From contig NZ_BARG01000030.1 of NCBI RefSeq assembly GCF_000376565.1, positions 124,001 to 188,000 of the forward strand: 64,000 bases of DNA. Reading direction: 5' to 3'. The notes under the pieces were generated by a model. That model was given only the letters and a program-made list of their open reading frames with translations, was not told the origin of the DNA and made no database searches. The translations under genes and the position numbers were made by a program. Positions 8,472 through 16,599 of the stretch are shown piece by piece (position 1 is the first letter of the stretch; the number at the start of each line of letters is the position of its first letter). The DNA comes from Streptomyces hokutonensis. Lineage in GTDB: Bacteria > Actinomycetota > Actinomycetes > Streptomycetales > Streptomycetaceae.

Positions 8472-8646
8472 TTCTAGCGCGGGGCAGTGATCGCAGGCTG
8501 CCCCGAATCCGAGTATCGGCGGCAACGTGATGCCAGGCGGGAGTGGGCAGGTGGTAACAAGTTCTCGGGGACGCTCGTCGGCGAGGCGTCCCCCGTCGCC
8601 GGACACCGGGCCGCCGTTGTGTCGGCCGGCCGATACCTTCGAGCGC

Positions 8647-9690
8647 ATGCGAATCCAGATCCGGGCTGCCGCGATCAGAGGCATCGACCGGCTGGTCGAC
8701 GATCTCGGAGGCGACGGGGCAGGGCTGCTGGCCGAGTTCGGTGTGCGCCCCGGTGATCTGGACTCCGATCACGGGTTGCTGCCGGCGGTCACGGCCGGGC
8801 GGATTCTGCGGAGCGCCACCGCGAGGCTGAACTGTCCTGATTTCGGTCTGCGCCTGGCGGCATCCCAGGACATGTCGATGCTCGGGCCGCTGGCCGTGGC
8901 CGTCGGCAACTGCGACACGGTCGGAGACGGCCTCGACTGTGCGTCACGCTTCCTGTTCGTGCACAACCAGGGCCTGCGGCTGTCTCGTGGGCCCGACCCC
9001 GAGCACTACGCGGGAGTGGGCGCGGTCGAGTACCGGCTGGTGCATCCGGATGTTCCCTTCGAGCCGCAGTCGATGGATGCGGGTCTGGGGCTGCTGCACC
9101 GCAATCTCATCACGATGAGCGGCGGATACGAGCTGCTCGGGGTCTACCTGCCCCACCCGCCGCTGGCGAACGAGTCGGTGTACACCGAGTTCTTCGGCGC
9201 GCCGGTGCGGTTCAACACGGACCAGGCCCTGCTGCGGGTGCCGGCGAAGCTGTTCGACCAGCCGATGTCCGCGCCGGTCAATCCCGAACTGCGGCACATG
9301 GTCGTCGAGTACCTGGAGTCGCACTACGTGGACCCGCGCGAGGGGGTCGCCGCCTCGGTGCGGTCGGCGGTCGGCCGCGCGCTGGGCACGTTTCCCGTGC
9401 GGATCGACCTGGTCGCGACGTGGCTGCACATGCACCCCCGGATGCTGCAGCGGCGGCTGGCGGATGAGGGCACCTCGTTCCAGGGCATCGTCGACGACGT
9501 ACGCAAGCACGCCGCGCACAGGTTGCTGACGACGACGGGCATGCCGTTCTCCCAGATCGCGTCATTGGTCGATCTCGCGGGGCAGGCGGCGCTCACGCGC
9601 GCGTCACGCCGGTGGTTCGGCAGGACACCGACGCAGGTCCGCCGTGACGCCAGGGACACCCACCAGCCACCGGGTGTCGCGCAAAGGTAA
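8647..9690 (+). CDS. AraC family transcriptional regulator (VirS/OruR-like)
   Basis: ATG 8647 gives a 347-residue protein. The N-terminal two thirds match the arabinose-binding-like domain of the OruR/VirS group (FGLRLAASQDMSMLGPLAVAV is characteristic), and the last 100 residues hold the AraC double helix-turn-helix, including WLHMHPRMLQRRLADEG and FSQIASLVDLAGQAALTRASRRWFG (split here by the usual linker). These regulators normally activate an adjacent operon in response to a small organic ligand. The FAD-monooxygenase gene starts 56 bases downstream in the same direction. Between them is an inverted repeat, ATACTT/AAGTAT, that could be its binding site. The arrangement recalls virS-mymA of Mycobacterium, although there the two genes are divergent. 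Confidence 0.85.
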   Translation: MRIQIRAAAIRGIDRLVDDLGGDGAGLLAEFGVRPGDLDSDHGLLPAVTAGRILRSATARLNCPDFGLRLAASQDMSMLGPLAVAVGNCDTVGDGLDCASRFLFVHNQGLRLSRGPDPEHYAGVGAVEYRLVHPDVPFEPQSMDAGLGLLHRNLITMSGGYELLGVYLPHPPLANESVYTEFFGAPVRFNTDQALLRVPAKLFDQPMSAPVNPELRHMVVEYLESHYVDPREGVAASVRSAVGRALGTFPVRIDLVATWLHMHPRMLQRRLADEGTSFQGIVDDVRKHAAHRLLTTTGMPFSQIASLVDLAGQAALTRASRRWFGRTPTQVRRDARDTHQPPGVAQR

Positions 9691-9715
9691 ATACTTGTCG
9701 CACAGAGTTAAGTAT
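9691..9715. promoter_or_regulatory. inverted repeat ATACTT-N13-AAGTAT upstream of the FAD monooxygenase
   Basis: The repeat begins right after the stop of the AraC-family gene and ends 31 bases before the monooxygenase ATG. The AT-rich arms stand out in this GC-rich DNA. It could be the activator site or a promoter with coincidental symmetry. Confidence 0.45.
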
Positions 9716-9746
9716 CCGGTGGCGGGCGCTCCCATACTCGGGTGCC

Positions 9747-11267
9747 ATGACGAGTTCCGCGCATCCCGCTCCGCTGCCCGGCCACGTGGACGTGCTGATC
9801 GTCGGCGCCGGGATCTCCGGCATCGACGCCGCGTACCGAGTGCGGTCGCAGTGTCCGGATCGGTCGTACGCCCTGCTGGAGGCCCGTGAGTCCCTGGGCG
9901 GGACGTGGGATCTGTTCCGGTACCCCGGCGTCCGGGCCGACTCCGACATCTTCACGCTGAGTTTTCCGTTCCAGCCGTGGACCGGTGAGAACTCCATGGC
10001 CGACGGGCCAGAGATCCTCGACTACCTGCGCCGAACCGTGCGGCGCTTCGGCATCGACCGGCACCTGCACTGCAACACGAAGGTGGTCGCGGCCGACTGG
10101 TCGGGGGAGACGGCGCATTGGACGGTGACCGTCGAGCGCGGCGGTGAGGACGGGCCGGTCCGGTCGACGGTGACGTGCTCCTTCCTCTACCTGTGCACCG
10201 GCTATTACGACTACGAGCGCGGCCATGAACCGCAGTTTCCCGGTGTCGAGTCCTTCGCGGGTACGGTCGTGCACCCGCAGTTCTGGCCCGACGGGCTCGA
10301 CCACGCCGGCAAGAACGTCGTAGTGATCGGCAGCGGCGCCACCGCGATCACGGTCGTGCCCGCGATGGCGCGCGACGCGGCGAAGGTGACGATGCTCCAG
10401 CGCACGCCGACCTGGATCAGCGTGCTGCCGCGTCGCGACCGCGTCGCCGCCAGGATCCGGCGGTTCCTGCCCGCCGGGCTGGCGCACCGGGTCATCCGGG
10501 CGCGCAACGCCGCCTACTCCAACGGCTTCTACCACTACTGCCGGCGCTTTCCGGACCGGGCGCGGGCGCTGCTGACCCAGGCCGCCGCCCGGCGGATCGG
10601 CCCGGAGGCGGCACGTGAGCACTTCACCCCTTCCTATGCGCCGTGGGACCAGAGGGTATGCATCACGGCCGACGCGGACCTGTTCAAGGCGATCCGGCGC
10701 GAGGACGTCGAGGTGGTCACCGATCACATCGACAGCTTCGTCCCCGAGGGGATCCGCCTGCGATCGGGCCGGGTCCTGCCGGCCGACGTCGTCGTGACGG
10801 CGACCGGACTGCGCATGCTGGCGCTCGGCCACATCGCCGTGAGCGTGGAGGGCCGACCGGTCGACCCCGCGGGTCACATGTTGTGGCGCGGAGCCATGCT
10901 CAACGACGTGCCGAACCTCGCACTGTGCTTCGGCTACGTCAATCTGTCCTGGACGATGCGGGCGGACCTCACCGCGCGGCTGGTGTGCCGGGTCCTCAAC
11001 CACATGCGCCGCGCGGACCTCGCCGCGGTCACCCCTCCCGCGGAGCCCGGTGTCCGGGAGCAGCCCATGATCGAGCTGGCGTCCGGCTATGTCCAAAGGG
11101 GCGTCCAGAGCTTCCCCCGGCAGGGCCACCGCACCCCGTGGCGGATGCACCAGACCTATCTGCTCGACACCGCCGACATCGCGCGCGCGAACCTCCGCCG
11201 CGAGCTGCACGGCGTGCCTCGCGCGTCGGTGCGCCCGGTCGGCGATGACGTCCGGCTGGGAGGCTGA
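9747..11267 (+). CDS. flavin-containing (Baeyer-Villiger type) monooxygenase
   Basis: This 506-residue protein has two Rossmann motifs, GAGISG (residues 20-25, FAD) and GSGATA (about 195, NADPH). Between them is [11 protein letters not shown] at about residue 170. This has the FxGxxxHxxxW spacing that marks Baeyer-Villiger monooxygenases and related class B flavin monooxygenases, including mycobacterial MymA. Such enzymes use NADPH and O2 to insert oxygen into ketones, giving esters or lactones, or to oxygenate heteroatoms. A beta-lactamase-fold hydrolase starts two bases after its stop, and ester hydrolysis is the normal next step after Baeyer-Villiger oxidation. It is probably activated by the AraC-family regulator upstream. 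Ring versus open-chain ketone specificity cannot be told. Confidence 0.88.
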   Translation: MTSSAHPAPLPGHVDVLIVGAGISGIDAAYRVRSQCPDRSYALLEARESLGGTWDLFRYPGVRADSDIFTLSFPFQPWTGENSMADGPEILDYLRRTVRRFGIDRHLHCNTKVVAADWSGETAHWTVTVERGGEDGPVRSTVTCSFLYLCTGYYDYERGHEPQFPGVESFAGTVVHPQFWPDGLDHAGKNVVVIGSGATAITVVPAMARDAAKVTMLQRTPTWISVLPRRDRVAARIRRFLPAGLAHRVIRARNAAYSNGFYHYCRRFPDRARALLTQAAARRIGPEAAREHFTPSYAPWDQRVCITADADLFKAIRREDVEVVTDHIDSFVPEGIRLRSGRVLPADVVVTATGLRMLALGHIAVSVEGRPVDPAGHMLWRGAMLNDVPNLALCFGYVNLSWTMRADLTARLVCRVLNHMRRADLAAVTPPAEPGVREQPMIELASGYVQRGVQSFPRQGHRTPWRMHQTYLLDTADIARANLRRELHGVPRASVRPVGDDVRLGG

Positions 11268-11269
11268 CC

Positions 11270-12406
11270 GTGGCGGATCTGGACGGAGTGTGCGACGAGC
11301 GTTTCGCGGAGCTGGCTGCGCGGCTGTCCGGGAACCTCGACGCGGGCGACGAACTCGGCGCCTCGATCGCGGTCATGGTCGACGGGGAGTCGGTGGTCGA
11401 CCTGTGGGGCGGATGGGCCGATCAGGACCGTACGGCGCCGTGGCGGCGCGACACGATCACCAATGTGTGGTCGTGCACGAAGACGGTCACCTCCCTGGCG
11501 GCGCTGCTGCTGGTGGAGCGGGGACTGCTCGACGTCGATGCCCCGGTGGCCCGGTACTGGCCGGAGTTCGCCGCGCGCGGCAAGGCAGGTGTGCTGGTCC
11601 GGCACCTGCTGTCGCACACCTCCGGTGTCTCGGGGTGGGACCGGCCTGTGACCGTCGCGGACGTCCTCGATGTGCCGGCGTCGACGGCCCGGCTGGCCGC
11701 GCAGGCGCCGTGGTGGCCCCCGGGCACGGCGTCCGGTTACCACCTGCTCAACTACGGCCATCTGGTGGGCGAGTTGGTCCGACGGATCGACGGGCGCACT
11801 CTGGGCGGGTTCGTCGCCGAGGAGATCGCCGGCCCGCTCGGCGCCGACTTCCACATCGGTCTGCCGGACTCCGAGTTCGGCAGGGTCGCCGATGTCGTAC
11901 CGCCGCCGTTCCGGTCGAGCGATCTCGCCGGCGCCGATCCGAACGGTGTGGCGATGAAGACCTTCACCGGCCCTCTCGGCGGTGCCGAGGAGTCATGGCG
12001 CCCCGAGTGGCGTCGCTCCGAGATCGGCGCGGCGAGCGGCCACGGCAACGCCCGGTCGCTCGCCAGGATCCACTCCGTCATCGCCTGCGGCGGCACGCTC
12101 GACGACGTACGCCTGCTGTCGCCACAGACCATCGACCTGATCTTCCGCCAGCAGACCAACGGACCGGACCTGGTGCTCGGGATGCATCTGCGCTTCGGCA
12201 TCGGGTTCGGGCTGCCGTCCCCGGCGGTGCCGTATCTCCCGGAAGGACGGATCTGCTTCTGGACCGGATGGGGCGGATCGGTGGTCGTGATCGACACCGA
12301 ACGCCGGGCCGCGATCTCGTACGTCATGAACCACATGGGCACCGGGCTGCTCGGCAGCGACCGCACGACCCAGTACGTCAAGGCCGCTTTCGCGGCCCTG
12401 GATTGA
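11270..12406 (+). CDS. serine hydrolase, beta-lactamase family (EstB-like esterase)
   Basis: The 378-residue protein starts at GTG 11270, two bases after the monooxygenase stop, so it is translationally close-coupled. Ser68 in SCTK forms the SxxK catalytic motif of class C beta-lactamases and the EstB-type carboxylesterases. A conserved tyrosine follows in [18 protein letters not shown], the pattern usual for the esterase branch. No signal peptide is present, so it acts in the cytoplasm, which argues against a role in antibiotic resistance. Placed after a Baeyer-Villiger enzyme and before an acyl-CoA ligase, it most likely cleaves the ester or lactone product to an alcohol and an acid. Substrate range is inferred from context only. 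Confidence 0.85.
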   Translation: MADLDGVCDERFAELAARLSGNLDAGDELGASIAVMVDGESVVDLWGGWADQDRTAPWRRDTITNVWSCTKTVTSLAALLLVERGLLDVDAPVARYWPEFAARGKAGVLVRHLLSHTSGVSGWDRPVTVADVLDVPASTARLAAQAPWWPPGTASGYHLLNYGHLVGELVRRIDGRTLGGFVAEEIAGPLGADFHIGLPDSEFGRVADVVPPPFRSSDLAGADPNGVAMKTFTGPLGGAEESWRPEWRRSEIGAASGHGNARSLARIHSVIACGGTLDDVRLLSPQTIDLIFRQQTNGPDLVLGMHLRFGIGFGLPSPAVPYLPEGRICFWTGWGGSVVVIDTERRAAISYVMNHMGTGLLGSDRTTQYVKAAFAALD

Positions 12407-12416
12407 AGGTGCGCCG

Positions 12417-14000
12417 ATGACTTTCGTAAGTCCCCATGCCGATGTGGTGCTGCCTGAACGGGGGCTGCACGCCTACCTGTTCGCAGGTCTGGGCCCCGCC
12501 GACCTGGACCGAGTCGCGCTGGTCTCCGCGGAGTCCGGTGACATGCTGACGTACGGGTCCTTGCGTACGAGCGTCGACGAGTTCGCCGCCGAGCTGGCGG
12601 CGCGTGGCGTCCGCCCCGCCGACACGGTGGCGCTGCTGTGTCCGAACGTGCCGGCGTTCGCGGTTGCGTTCCACGGGATCCTGCGGGCCGGCGCCACCGT
12701 GACCACAGTGAACGTGCTGTCGACTGTGGCTGAGATCGCCAAGCAGCTGACCGCCTCCGGGGCGCGGACGCTGGTGACGGTGACGTCCCTGGCCGCGAAG
12801 GCCGGCGAAGCGGTGGGCGCGGCTGGGCTACACCCGGGCGCGACCCTGATTCTGGACGCCGAACGCCCGCCCGTGTCCGGCCCGGCGCCCGCGCCTGACC
12901 GGTTCGACCCGGCCGAGCGAGTGGCCGTACTGCCCTACAGCTCCGGCACCACCGGCCTACCGAAGGGGGTGATGCTGACCCATCGCAACCTGGCGGCCAA
13001 CATCGCGCAGCTCACGCCGGTCCTGGACCTGCGTTCCGACGACGTGGTGCTCGCGGTCCTGCCGTTCTTCCACATCTACGGCATGTCGGTGCTGCTGAAC
13101 TCGACACTGGCCGCACGCGGCCGCGTCGTGACCATGGCCCGGTTCGACCTGTCGGCGTTCTTGGAGGCCGTCCAGCGCCACCGGGTCACCTACCTGTTCA
13201 TCGCGCCGCCGATCGCGGTGGCCCTGGCCAAGCATCCGATGGTCGACTCCTACGACCTGAGCTCGCTGCGGGCGATCGTCAGCGGTGCGGCCCCGCTGGA
13301 CGAGGAGTTGGGCGCGGCGGTGGCCCGGCGGTTGTCGGTGCCGGTCGTGCAGGGGTACGGCATGACCGAGCTGAGCCCGGTCAGCCACCTCGTGCCGGTG
13401 GCCGACGGCGGGGCGGGGGTCGCTGGGTGCCGCGCGCCGATCGAGGCTGCCGGCTGGCCGTTGCCCAACACGGTCAACAAGCTCGTCGCCCCCGCGACCG
13501 GCGCCGAGATCGGTGTGCCCGCCGACGGGTTGAGCGAGCCCGGGGAGCTGTGGGTGCGCGGGCCGAACGTGATGGCGGGCTACCTGGGCAATCCGCAGGC
13601 CACCGCCGAGACGCTCGACGCCGAGGGGTTCCTGCACACCGGGGATCTGGCGAGAGTCGATGCCACCGGATGCGTGTACATCGTCGACCGCATCAAGGAG
13701 CTCATCAAGTACAAGGGTTACCAGGTCGCGCCGGCCGAGCTGGAGGCGCTGCTGCTGACCCACCCGGAGATCACCGACGCCGCGGTGATCGGCGTGGCCG
13801 ACGCCGAGGGCGAGGAGACACCGAAGGCGTTCGTCGTCGCTGCGGATCCCGCGTTGAGCGCCGCGCGGGTGATGGAGTTCGTCGCCGCGCAGGTCGCGCC
13901 CTACAAGAAGGTGCGGGCCGTCGAGTTCGTCGCCGCGATCCCCAAGTCATCGGCGGGCAAGATCCTGCGCAAGGAACTGAGATCCAACCAGCCGCTGTGA
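12417..14000 (+). CDS. acyl-CoA synthetase (4-coumarate-CoA ligase/FadD13-like)
   Basis: The 527-residue enzyme has the full adenylate-forming layout. The P-loop-like motif YSSGTTGLPKGVMLTHRN is at about residues 173-190, the VQGYGMTELSPVS motif near 315, LHTGDLARVD near 405, and the C-terminal swivel region KYKGYQVAPAELE with the catalytic lysine in PKSSAGKILRKEL. It activates a carboxylic acid with ATP to an acyl-AMP and then to acyl-CoA. It starts 10 bases after the hydrolase stop and completes the first three-gene unit. The acid released by that hydrolase is the obvious candidate substrate. FadD13 occupies the same position in the mycobacterial mymA operon. Confidence 0.9.
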   Translation: MTFVSPHADVVLPERGLHAYLFAGLGPADLDRVALVSAESGDMLTYGSLRTSVDEFAAELAARGVRPADTVALLCPNVPAFAVAFHGILRAGATVTTVNVLSTVAEIAKQLTASGARTLVTVTSLAAKAGEAVGAAGLHPGATLILDAERPPVSGPAPAPDRFDPAERVAVLPYSSGTTGLPKGVMLTHRNLAANIAQLTPVLDLRSDDVVLAVLPFFHIYGMSVLLNSTLAARGRVVTMARFDLSAFLEAVQRHRVTYLFIAPPIAVALAKHPMVDSYDLSSLRAIVSGAAPLDEELGAAVARRLSVPVVQGYGMTELSPVSHLVPVADGGAGVAGCRAPIEAAGWPLPNTVNKLVAPATGAEIGVPADGLSEPGELWVRGPNVMAGYLGNPQATAETLDAEGFLHTGDLARVDATGCVYIVDRIKELIKYKGYQVAPAELEALLLTHPEITDAAVIGVADAEGEETPKAFVVAADPALSAARVMEFVAAQVAPYKKVRAVEFVAAIPKSSAGKILRKELRSNQPL

Positions 14001-14027
14001 CCAGCGGCCCGCAACTTCTGCCATGAT

Positions 14028-14043
14028 TATGACGAGTGTTATA
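14028..14043. promoter_or_regulatory. operator type 3, copy 2
   Basis: TATGACGAGTGTTATA lies 18-33 bases upstream of the ATG at 14062. Its arms are identical to those of the element in the promoter of the TetR gene at 7842-8432, which suggests that repressor controls the three genes that follow. Confidence 0.7.
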
Positions 14044-14061
14044 TCGAGAGAGGTGTACCCC

Positions 14062-14385
14062 ATGGCCGAGCCGGTGGTCCTGGTGGCGACGATGGTCGCG
14101 AAGCCGGGCCAGGAAGAGCTGGTCGAGAAGACGTTCAAGGCGGCCATACCCGCGGTGCTTGCCGAACCCGGGTGCCTGCAGTACGCGCTGCATCGCAAGG
14201 CGGGAACCACCGGCGAGTTCGTCATGATCGAGAAATGGGCCTCGCAGGAGGCACTGGGCGCGCACATGAAGGGCGCCGCGATGCGCGAGATCGGCGTCGC
14301 CCTGGCGCAGGCACTGGCCGGCCCCCCGGACGCGCTCTTCCTGGAGGCGATCCCTGTCGGCGCCCCGGAGTCCGGCGCCATCTGA
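14062..14385 (+). CDS. antibiotic biosynthesis monooxygenase (ABM) domain protein
   Basis: This 107-residue single-domain protein has the dimeric ferredoxin-like ABM fold, seen as PVVLVATMVAKPGQEELVEKT, the mid-protein EPGCLQYALHR, and EKWASQEALGAHM. ABM proteins include YgiN-type quinol monooxygenases and many small proteins of unknown role that act without cofactors. ATG 14062 is chosen over 14023 because GAGAGAGG lies about ten bases upstream and the longer form would run through the operator. It is the first gene of a separate transcription unit with the alcohol dehydrogenase and thioesterase. Confidence 0.8.
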   Translation: MAEPVVLVATMVAKPGQEELVEKTFKAAIPAVLAEPGCLQYALHRKAGTTGEFVMIEKWASQEALGAHMKGAAMREIGVALAQALAGPPDALFLEAIPVGAPESGAI

Positions 14386-14456
14386 CCGCACGCGGGACCG
14401 GGCCGACGGACACACCGTGCGGCCCTGGATCCCCCACGCAACCGAGGAGTTTTCCT

Positions 14457-15476
14457 ATGAAGAGCCTGATGTTCGTCGCCCCCGGGCAACTGCGCTTCGA
14501 CGAGATCGACGCCCCCACCCTCGTCGAGGGCGCGGACGCCCTCGTGCGTCCGCTCGCGGCCACGACGTGCGACCTCGACCACCATGTCATCGGAGACAAG
14601 ACGCCGTTCTCCGGATTCGGCCCGTTCCCGCTCGGCCACGAGTGCGTGGGCACGGTGGTCGAGGTCGGCCCCGACTGCACGGACATCGCGGTCGGCGACG
14701 TCGTCGGCGTCGCCTGGCACATCGCCTGCGGCACATGCGCACAGTGCAAGCTCGGCCACACCGCCCGCTGCCTCCTCCACGGTGACGCCCAGTACGGGCT
14801 CCCCGTGAACGGGGCCTGGGGCGGGACCTTCGACGAACTCATCCGCGTCCCCTACGCCGACTTCAACCTGGCCAAGCTGCCCGCCGGAATCGACCCCGTG
14901 CACCTCGCCTCGATCGGCGACAACCTCGCCCTCGGCTGGGAGACGGTGATGCCGACCGTCGCCGGAATCACCGACCCGAAGATCGCGGTCTTCGGCGGGA
15001 CCGGCTCCATCGGCCTGTACTGCGTCGACGTCGCGGTCCACTGCGCCGGCGCCCGCACCGTGTACTACGACGACGACCCAGTCCGGATGAAGGTCGCCGA
15101 GCAGCTCGGCGCCGAGGTCCACGACGTCAACGGCAAGCGAGAGAAGGACTTCCATCTCGCCGTGGACGCCAGCTGCAACCCCGAACGACTTCGCAAGGCC
15201 CTGCTGTCGGTCATGCCAGAGGGCTACGTCAACAGCGTCGGCATCTACTTCGACGAGGTCCAGCTGCCCCTGCTGGCCCTGTACCAGCGCGGAGTCCACT
15301 TCCACAACGGCAAGGGACACGCCCGGCCCAATATGACACCCACGCTGGAAGCCGTGGCCGCCGGGAAGCTCCACCCTGAACTGGTCACCAGCGGGATCTA
15401 TCAATGGGACGAGATCCCCGACATCCTGACCTCCGACCACGCCGGCCACAAGCCGATCTTCCTCTTGGACAATTGA
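14457..15476 (+). CDS. zinc-dependent alcohol dehydrogenase (MDR superfamily)
   Basis: The start ATG 14457 is behind GAGGAG, and the product is 339 residues. A catalytic zinc site is visible as the Cys in TTCDLDHHV and the His-Glu pair in LGHECVGTV. The structural zinc lobe has four cysteines in CGTCAQC and the following GHTARC. A coenzyme motif, GGTGSIGLYC, follows at about residue 180. It oxidises an alcohol or reduces a carbonyl using NAD(P). In this set it would plausibly process the alcohol released by ester cleavage, or make the ketone used by the monooxygenase. It is 71 bases after the ABM gene with no terminator between. Confidence 0.88.
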   Translation: MKSLMFVAPGQLRFDEIDAPTLVEGADALVRPLAATTCDLDHHVIGDKTPFSGFGPFPLGHECVGTVVEVGPDCTDIAVGDVVGVAWHIACGTCAQCKLGHTARCLLHGDAQYGLPVNGAWGGTFDELIRVPYADFNLAKLPAGIDPVHLASIGDNLALGWETVMPTVAGITDPKIAVFGGTGSIGLYCVDVAVHCAGARTVYYDDDPVRMKVAEQLGAEVHDVNGKREKDFHLAVDASCNPERLRKALLSVMPEGYVNSVGIYFDEVQLPLLALYQRGVHFHNGKGHARPNMTPTLEAVAAGKLHPELVTSGIYQWDEIPDILTSDHAGHKPIFLLDN

Positions 15477-15687
15477 GAGCACGGTCGGCACCAGGCCGAC
15501 AGGCTTCACGTCCACGGCGGGGTCGAGAACACCCGCGCCAGGTGACACCCCCGGCTGCTGTGCCTGTGACACCGGCACATCAGCCCGGTGCCAAGCTGGG
15601 CACGGACCCGCCGCCGGCGAGTCGAGCTTCCGCCCACAGGCGCGTACCGGGCCGCGCCGCACCGATCCCCGCACAGAACGAGAGTCG

Positions 15688-16374
15688 ATGAACCCCGACA
15701 CCCCGCAGCCGGCCCAGCGCGGCACAGGCCCCACTGCCCTGGAAGACGATCTGCAGCAGCGTCAACGCGCGGTCACGGCGCTCGGCGACGAACTCCGCGC
15801 CCTTGGCGACGCCGCAGTCGGCGCCGAAGCCCCCACCGAGACGCTGCACCTTGTCGCCGAGGCCGCCCGACGCCTCACCGATCAGCTGGCCACCCCCCGG
15901 CGCCTGCGGGCGAGCGTCCCCGCCATCGACGACTTCGCAACCGGCCGACGCTTCTACAACCCCGTCTCCGGCGAGGGCAACCCCCTCGCTCCCCCCATGC
16001 GCGTGGAAACCACCGCCGATACCGTCACCGGCCACTGCACCCTCTCCCTCGTCCACGAGGGCCCGCCGGGCTACGCACATGGCGGCATGAGCGCCATGCT
16101 CCTCGACGAACTCATGGGCCTGGTCTGCCTGCACAGCGCCCGCCCGTCCATGACCGTGGCCCTCACAACCCGCTACCTGCAGCCCGTCCCGCTCGACACA
16201 CCCCTGCGCGCCCAGGCCCGCATCACCCGCACCGAGAACCGAAAGACCTACGTCCACGGATCGATCGCCACCGAAACGCGCCCTGCCCAGAACCTCGTCG
16301 AAGCAGAGGGCGTCTTCGTCTCCCCCGCCCCCGACAGTCAGCGTGCACTCTTCCCCCACCTCCCCCTTCTATAA
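15688..16374 (+). CDS. PaaI-type hotdog thioesterase
   Basis: The 228-residue protein has an extra N-terminal helical stretch of about 80 residues and then a single 4HBT hotdog domain. The active-site motif is YAHGGMSAMLLDELMG at about residues 130-145, with the HGG and acidic residue normal for PaaI-like acyl-CoA thioesterases. The following TTRYLQPVPLDTPL is the second strand-helix element. It would release free acid and CoA from an acyl-CoA ester. It lies 211 bases after the alcohol dehydrogenase; that gap shows no gene. Its place at the end of the block suggests a CoA-recycling role. Confidence 0.85.
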   Translation: MNPDTPQPAQRGTGPTALEDDLQQRQRAVTALGDELRALGDAAVGAEAPTETLHLVAEAARRLTDQLATPRRLRASVPAIDDFATGRRFYNPVSGEGNPLAPPMRVETTADTVTGHCTLSLVHEGPPGYAHGGMSAMLLDELMGLVCLHSARPSMTVALTTRYLQPVPLDTPLRAQARITRTENRKTYVHGSIATETRPAQNLVEAEGVFVSPAPDSQRALFPHLPLL

Positions 16375-16599
16375 ATGGCTTTGAAGCCGTTTCGGAGCTG
16401 GCCGGATTCGTCGAGCCCGGCCCACGTCGAGCCGGGCCTCCCTGTAGGGACGGATGCGGCCTTCCTCCGCCCCCGACGACGTCTTACTCGCAACACAGAC
16501 CCATGGCCGTACACCAGGCCGTTCCGAACGATCCGCACTCATCGCATTGATTGCTCGAGACCGTGAACCCCCACCCAGGTGGTCGGCGCCAGCCCCGCC

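Noticed and set aside
11270-12406. Antibiotic-resistance beta-lactamase
   Set aside because: No signal peptide, esterase-type Tyr motif, and context with a Baeyer-Villiger monooxygenase point to an intracellular esterase.
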